A DNA stretch of 7,591 nt, taken from Actinomycetes bacterium. GTDB lineage: Bacteria; Actinomycetota; Acidimicrobiia; Acidimicrobiales; UBA8190. How positions within the stretch are numbered: position 1 is the stretch's first letter; the number at the start of each line of letters is the position of its first letter. This document shows positions 4,416 to 7,591 of the stretch, piece after piece. The notes beneath the pieces are model-generated. The model ran no database searches and was not told the DNA's origin. It saw only the letters and a program-made list of their open reading frames with translations. Location: the NCBI GenBank assembly GCA_021798135.1, contig JAJZYI010000169.1:1-7591 (forward strand), given 5' to 3'. The position numbers were made by a program, and so were the translations under genes.

Positions 4416-5423
4416 TCAGACCAGCTCGTCGCCGGCTCGAGCCAGCACGATCTCGCCCTGGGCCTCCAGGTCGCGCGCGACCTTGGCCACGTTCGCCTGC
4501 GCGTTCTCGACGAGCGACAGCCGGGTCGGGCCCAGGAGCTCCATCTCCTCCACGAGGTCCTGGCGGGCCCGGTCAGAGACGTTCGACAGGAAGCGCTCGC
4601 GCGTCTCGTCGCCCGCGTTCTTGAGCGCGGCCGCGAGCTCCTTCGGCGGCACGTGCTGCAGCACGCGCTGCAGCGTCCGGTCGTCGAGGCGCGCCACGTC
4701 CTCGAAGGAGAACATGAGGTCGCGGATCTCGTCGGCGAGCGCACTGTCGACCTCCGAGAGCCCGGTGAGCACCCGCTTCTCCACGCTCCGCTCGCTCGAG
4801 TTGAGGATGTCGACCAGGCACTGCGTGCCGCCCACGCGCGCGATGGCGTCGCCTCCGGCGGTGATGAGCATCGACAGCTGGCGGTCGAGCACGTCGGCGA
4901 CCACCCGGACGGCCTCGGGCGCGAGCCTGCGCATGCGCCCGATGCGCCCGACGAGGTCCGACCGCTGGTCCGGCTCCAGGTGCTCGAGGACCCGGGCGGC
5001 GGTGACCGGCGAGACGTTGGCGAGCACCAGCGCGCCGACCTGCAGGTGCTCGTTGGCGAGCACGCCGGCGAGCAGCGCGGGGTCGATCTGGTCCAGGAAG
5101 GCGAGCGGCCCGCCGTGATGCGCCTGGTCCCCGACGTCGGCGAGCACGGCGGCCGCGCGCTCGGAGCCCAGGCGGTCCTCGAGCAGCCGGCGGGCGACCT
5201 GCGGACCCCCCTGGCGCACCGAGGCCATCGACGCCATCGCGGTCTCGAACTCGCCGAGCACCTTGGCCTGCTCGTCGTGGCTCACCTGCGGCAGCCTGGC
5301 CACCTCGGCCATCAGGACCACGACCTCGCTCTCGGTCATGAGGCGCAGCACCTTGGCGGCGCGTTCACCACCTGCCCTGGCGAGCACCAGGGCGGCCTTC
5401 TGCACGCCGGTCAGCGAGCGCAC
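4416..5423 (-). CDS. fliG: Flagellar motor switch protein FliG
   Basis: FliG forms the rotor ring at the cytoplasmic face of the flagellar basal body. It attaches to the MS ring through its N-terminal domain, binds FliM through its middle domain and interacts with the stator through its C-terminal torque helix. At 335 residues it is normal length. The N-terminal domain (about 3-95) starts LTGVQKAALVLARAGGE. The middle domain carries EHLQ (125-128) for the usual EHPQ motif. The C-terminal domain has MFSFEDVARLDDRTLQRVL (237-255). The torque-helix charges are all kept: K268, R285, E292, E293 and R301 align by my count with E. coli K264, R281, D288, D289 and R297. The protein should therefore be a working rotor subunit. 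The GTG start is used with GAGG overlapping the upstream TGA. The gap to the response regulator gene is only 9 nt. FliF, FliM and FliN are not in view, so this fliG sits with chemotaxis genes and not next to fliF. Confidence 0.96.
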   Translation of the reverse strand: MRSLTGVQKAALVLARAGGERAAKVLRLMTESEVVVLMAEVARLPQVSHDEQAKVLGEFETAMASMASVRQGGPQVARRLLEDRLGSERAAAVLADVGDQAHHGGPLAFLDQIDPALLAGVLANEHLQVGALVLANVSPVTAARVLEHLEPDQRSDLVGRIGRMRRLAPEAVRVVADVLDRQLSMLITAGGDAIARVGGTQCLVDILNSSERSVEKRVLTGLSEVDSALADEIRDLMFSFEDVARLDDRTLQRVLQHVPPKELAAALKNAGDETRERFLSNVSDRARQDLVEEMELLGPTRLSLVENAQANVAKVARDLEAQGEIVLARAGDELV

Positions 5424-5432
5424 CGAGCCGCC

Positions 5433-6290
5433 TCAGAACGCGGCCAGCAGCATCCGGCCGGCGCCGTAGCCGTCGACCCGGACGTCCAGGTTGTGGGGCT
5501 CGGCGGCGGCGGCCATCCGGTCGTCGTTGGGCAGGGCCTCGAAGTCCGCGTGGACCGACACCCCCGCCAGCACCCGACGGCGGGCCGACGTGCTGACCAC
5601 GCTGGCGAGGACGTTGGCGACCTCGGCGAAGTTCTCGGTGATCGCCTCGGGCAGCACGCCGCTGTCGGCCCACTCGCCGGCGGCGGTCGCCGGCAGCATG
5701 GACAGGGCGGCGCCGGCAGCGGCCGCGAGCCCGACCTCGGCCACGCACATGGCCTCGTCCTGACCGTCCGGGCCCACGTACCGGGCCGCCACGCGGGCGA
5801 GCTCCCTGCGGGGCGGGCCCTCGGACGCCTCCACCTGCACCGCCCGGCCGAGCAGGCCGCCGAGCACGGCAGCCACCTGGTCGGTGACGTCGCCGCCGCC
5901 GCCGGCGCCGGCGGTGGCGTGCGTGGCCGACCCTCCCGTCGCGATGGCGATGGCGTCCGCCAGGTCGTCGCCCTTGAACGGCTTGGTCACGACGAACGAG
6001 GCGCCCGCGTCGAGCGCCTGCCGCCGGATGTCGGCGCCCGCTTCCGAGGTGACGAAGCCGAACGGCCCGGGCCAGCCCTGGGCCCGGAGCCAGCGCAGCA
6101 GCTCCAGGCCGGTCGCGCCCGGCATGTTCCAGTCGCAGAGGACCAGGTCGACGACCTCGGCCGTGAGCGCGCCCGCGGCCGCCGAGACGTCCTCGGCCTC
6201 CAGCACGTCCACGTCGCCGACGGCGCGCCGCAGCTCCCTGCTGACGATCATGCGCATCGCCCTGCTGTCGTCGACCACCAGAATTCGCAT
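5433..6290 (-). CDS. CheY-like receiver fused to CheX/CheC-like domain
   Basis: The 285-residue cytoplasmic response regulator has two parts. Residues 1-118 are a complete CheY-type receiver: acidic pocket D7/D8, phosphoacceptor D53 (LVLCDWNMPG), T81 and K103 (TKPF). After a Gly/Ala-rich linker (about 119-133) comes a domain of about 150 residues. It contains GAALSMLP and ITENFAEVANVLASVV (E223 and N226), which resembles the ExxN helix of the CheC/CheX/FliY phosphatases, with Glu instead of Asp/Ser four residues before E223. No DNA-binding domain is present. It may be a receiver with a built-in phosphatase-like module, or the second domain may be an output or localisation domain; the fold assignment is by motif only. 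The ATG has AAAGGA about 7 nt upstream. It lies 31 nt after cheX and 9 nt before fliG, so the three are almost certainly co-transcribed, and a role in switching flagellar rotation is inferred. Confidence 0.85.
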   Translation of the reverse strand: MRILVVDDSRAMRMIVSRELRRAVGDVDVLEAEDVSAAAGALTAEVVDLVLCDWNMPGATGLELLRWLRAQGWPGPFGFVTSEAGADIRRQALDAGASFVVTKPFKGDDLADAIAIATGGSATHATAGAGGGGDVTDQVAAVLGGLLGRAVQVEASEGPPRRELARVAARYVGPDGQDEAMCVAEVGLAAAAGAALSMLPATAAGEWADSGVLPEAITENFAEVANVLASVVSTSARRRVLAGVSVHADFEALPNDDRMAAAAEPHNLDVRVDGYGAGRMLLAAF

Positions 6291-6321
6291 CGTCGTTCCT
6301 TTCTCGCCCGTCGTGCCCGCG

Positions 6322-6771
6322 TCAGGTCGACCACACGCGGACCACGACGGCCTCCGACCCCCACTGCAGGTGGGCCGCTCCGACGAGCCGAGCGCCCTCG
6401 GGCCGGTCGGCCGGCTGCGACACGGTGCCGACGACGGGGAGCGACAGGTCCGTGGGAACCGGCAGGAGCGCCTTGACGTTCCCCCCGACCACGTTGGCCA
6501 GCTCGCCGACCGCGTCCTGGACCTCGGCCGGGCCCAGGTCGGCGTCGTCCAGGCCGAACATCACCGCGGCCGCGCGCCGGGCGGCCCGCTGCGAGCACGT
6601 CAGGTCGACGACCCCGTTCCAGGCGCCGCTGATGCCGACCGCGGCGGTGAAGCCGTCGTCGGGTGCGGAGCCCTGACCGGTGGCGACGGCGCAGTCGTCC
6701 GCGGCCACGAGCGCGGCCCACGCCTCGCGGGTGATGTCGAAGATGCTCTCGGTGGTGAGGCCCGCGGTCAC
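6322..6771 (-). CDS. cheX: CheX-like CheY-P phosphatase
   Basis: The 149-residue protein matches chemotaxis phosphatase CheX, which removes phosphate from CheY-P to end a switching signal. The active-site helix DAVGELANVVGGNVKALLP (86-104) gives the D-x3-E-x2-N signature with E90 and N93, the pair that positions the attacking water in CheX. GAWNGVVDLTCS (49-60) fits the preceding beta strand. Only one ExxN motif is present, as in CheX; CheC has two. The GTG at 6771 is chosen because a purine-rich GGGGGGAGG lies about 10 nt upstream and it overlaps the small upstream ORF stop as GTGA. The frame stays open further upstream, but that extension is Arg/Gly-rich with poor coding bias. Its likely substrates are the REC domain encoded next and any other CheY in the cell. 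Confidence 0.88.
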   Translation of the reverse strand: MTAGLTTESIFDITREAWAALVAADDCAVATGQGSAPDDGFTAAVGISGAWNGVVDLTCSQRAARRAAAVMFGLDDADLGPAEVQDAVGELANVVGGNVKALLPVPTDLSLPVVGTVSQPADRPEGARLVGAAHLQWGSEAVVVRVWST

Positions 6772-6944
6772 GGCGCGCCCGCCTCCCCCCTCGGCAGCCA
6801 CCCGCCGGGCACCGGGGCGGCCCGCTCCCGGTCGCCGGGGGCCGACGCGGCCCGCCCCGGGTCGCCGGGCACCGGCGCGGCCCGCTCCGGCAGTGCCGGC
6901 GTGCCGACCGGCGCACCGGTCGCCGTCCGCAGCACGTCCGACAT
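6768..6944 (-). CDS. Small Ala/Pro/Gly-rich ORF of unknown function
   Basis: The 58-residue predicted product starts MSDVLRTATGAPVG and then carries three copies of a 10-residue repeat resembling ERAAPVPGDP, ending PRGEAGAP. I recognise no family. Evidence that it is translated: an AGGGGG Shine-Dalgarno 9 nt before the ATG; G or C in nearly every third codon position while second positions are mixed; and a stop overlapping the cheX start by four bases (GTGA), typical of coupling. An ATG at 6965 is also possible. Codons upstream of that lose the bias. No signal peptide or membrane segment is seen and it is probably disordered. It may serve mainly to couple or tune cheX translation, or be a linker-like interaction peptide (inference). 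Confidence 0.5.
   Translation of the reverse strand: MSDVLRTATGAPVGTPALPERAAPVPGDPGRAASAPGDRERAAPVPGGWLPRGEAGAP
6804..6893 (-). repeat. 30-bp tandem repeat, three copies
   Basis: Three diverged 30-bp units occupy 6804-6833, 6834-6863 and 6864-6893. Each begins GCCGGG and contains GCGGCCCGC. The period equals ten codons of the small minus-strand ORF, giving an ERAAPVPGD-like peptide repeat. Divergence between copies indicates an older array than the one in trpD. Confidence 0.85.
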
Positions 6945-7039
6945 CGGCACCGACCCCCTGGCCATCGAGCCCGTGACGGGTTCCTGTTCTCCGACCGCTG
7001 CCACGGTGGTTCATCGGTCGGCGACCTGCGGCCGGTGGA

Positions 7040-7070
7040 GGACGGATCGTCCCCAGGGCGGGACGTCCCG
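7040..7070. promoter_or_regulatory. Paired inverted repeats upstream of chemotaxis operon
   Basis: GGACG-GAT-CGTCC (7040-7052) is followed six bases later by the perfect 12-bp palindrome CGGGACGTCCCG (7059-7070). Both share the GGACG/CGTCC core, as expected for two sites of one regulator. They lie in the non-coding interval (6945-7132) ahead of the small ORF-cheX operon and just after the PAS-LuxR-type gene. They might instead be a terminator for that gene. No clear -35/-10 was found nearby. Confidence 0.35.
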
Positions 7071-7132
7071 TCCGTTCATCGCTCCGACGCCGCCGGCGCG
7101 CCGGGCGCGGCGTCACCGGCGGCAGGGGCCCG

Positions 7133-7591
7133 TCAGCCGGCGCCCGACGCTCCGGTGAGCGCCTCGAGCAGCTCGGCCTGTGAGTGCACGCCCAGCCGCG
7201 CGTACACGACGGCGAGGTGGTTGCGGATGGCGCTCTGGCTGAGGAACATCTCGCGGGCGATGGTCGACACCCGCTGGCCGCGCAGCAGCCGCCGCACCAC
7301 CTCGCGCTGGCGCTCCGTGAGCTCAGCCAGCACGGCGACGTGGCCGGAGTCGGCACCGGCGGTCTCCTCCAGGACGCCGGCATCGTGCAGGTGCTGCGCG
7401 ATCGCCCGAAGGTGGTGCTCGAGCGCCGCCACCCGGTCGGCCGCACCCGTGTCACGCTGCGGCCGGCTCGGGAAGGCAGCGAAGGCGAACGGCGGCGGCA
7501 CCACGCCCGCCAGCGGTGACACCAGCATGCGGACCGGGACCCAGTCCCCGCTCGCATGCCTGAGCCGGGCCGCCGTCCACGCGCCCCGGCG
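7133..7591 (-). CDS. PAS-LuxR-type response regulator (partial)
   Basis: The frame is open from the stop at 7133 to the right edge without interruption, so the gene starts outside the window and its N-terminus is missing. An ATG at 7528 exists, but the codons upstream read as protein: ARLRHASGDWVPVRMLV followed by PFAFAAF is typical of the last strands of a PAS domain. A short amphipathic helix (VAALEHHLRAIAQHLHDAGV) links to a complete C-terminal LuxR/GerE helix-turn-helix (LTERQREVVRRLLRG, RVSTIAREMFLSQSAIRNHL and ARLGVHSQAELLEAL). The pattern is that of actinobacterial PAS-LuxR regulators, in which PAS senses a signal and the HTH dimerises on promoter DNA. It lies on the same strand 188 nt upstream of the chemotaxis small ORF and could regulate that operon; no direct evidence. 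Confidence 0.9.
   Translation of the reverse strand, partial: RRGAWTAARLRHASGDWVPVRMLVSPLAGVVPPPFAFAAFPSRPQRDTGAADRVAALEHHLRAIAQHLHDAGVLEETAGADSGHVAVLAELTERQREVVRRLLRGQRVSTIAREMFLSQSAIRNHLAVVYARLGVHSQAELLEALTGASGAG

Noticed and set aside
4305..6476. 723-codon plus-strand frame opposite fliG and the response regulator
   Set aside because: Antisense shadow of two clearly recognised genes; His/Arg/Gly-rich and without a domain.
6772..7013. N-terminal extension of CheX from an ATG near 7013
   Set aside because: The translation is Arg/Gly-rich, while the alternative frame here (the small ORF) has the expected codon bias; GTG 6771 has a good Shine-Dalgarno.
6990..7040. Sigma-28 flagellar promoter ahead of the chemotaxis operon (ACCGATGA resembles GCCGATAA)
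   Set aside because: Only 6 of 8 bases match the -10 and there is no TAAA-like -35 at the required spacing.

Overview
The window is very GC-rich with strong third-position G/C bias. It carries a WhiB-type iron-sulfur regulator, a family essentially confined to Actinobacteria and their phages, beside a chemotaxis/flagellar-switch operon. This points to a motile actinobacterium, possibly an Acidimicrobiia-like lineage (inference). Because of the GC content, long open frames run antisense or out of phase with almost every gene; these were treated as shadows.

Layout, left to right. Positions 1-195 hold no gene I can support, but contain a five-copy 17-bp tandem repeat. A cupin gene (196-567, minus) and a MarR-family regulator gene (642-1085, plus) are divergent, and their 74-bp spacer contains a set of MarR-style inverted half-sites. 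Convergent to marR is a minus-strand pair: an acyl-CoA dehydrogenase gene (2371-3546) overlapping a downstream trpD, anthranilate phosphoribosyltransferase (1112-2380). The trpD carries an in-frame 15-bp minisatellite that adds about 70 residues to a surface hairpin. Next come two large perfect palindromes and a whiB-like gene (3729-3971, minus) with a good -35/-10 promoter.

The right half is a minus-strand motility/chemotaxis operon. In transcription order it holds a small Ala/Pro-rich ORF (6768-6944), cheX (6322-6771), a two-domain response regulator with a receiver domain joined to a CheX/CheC-like domain (5433-6290), and fliG (4416-5423). It ends in a GC hairpin. At the right edge is the 3' part of a PAS-LuxR-type regulator gene that runs out of the window.

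How the genes fit together: FliG is the rotor protein that makes torque and sets rotation direction. CheX proteins dephosphorylate CheY-P. The REC-CheX-like fusion may couple a phospho-receiver to its own phosphatase-like module. The cupin/MarR pair looks like a self-regulated small-molecule-responsive unit. ACAD and TrpD are translationally overlapping but metabolically unrelated. The most unusual features are four separate tandem-repeat arrays in 7.6 kb, two of them inside coding sequence and in frame (trpD and the small ORF), and the REC-CheX-like fusion encoded directly upstream of fliG.
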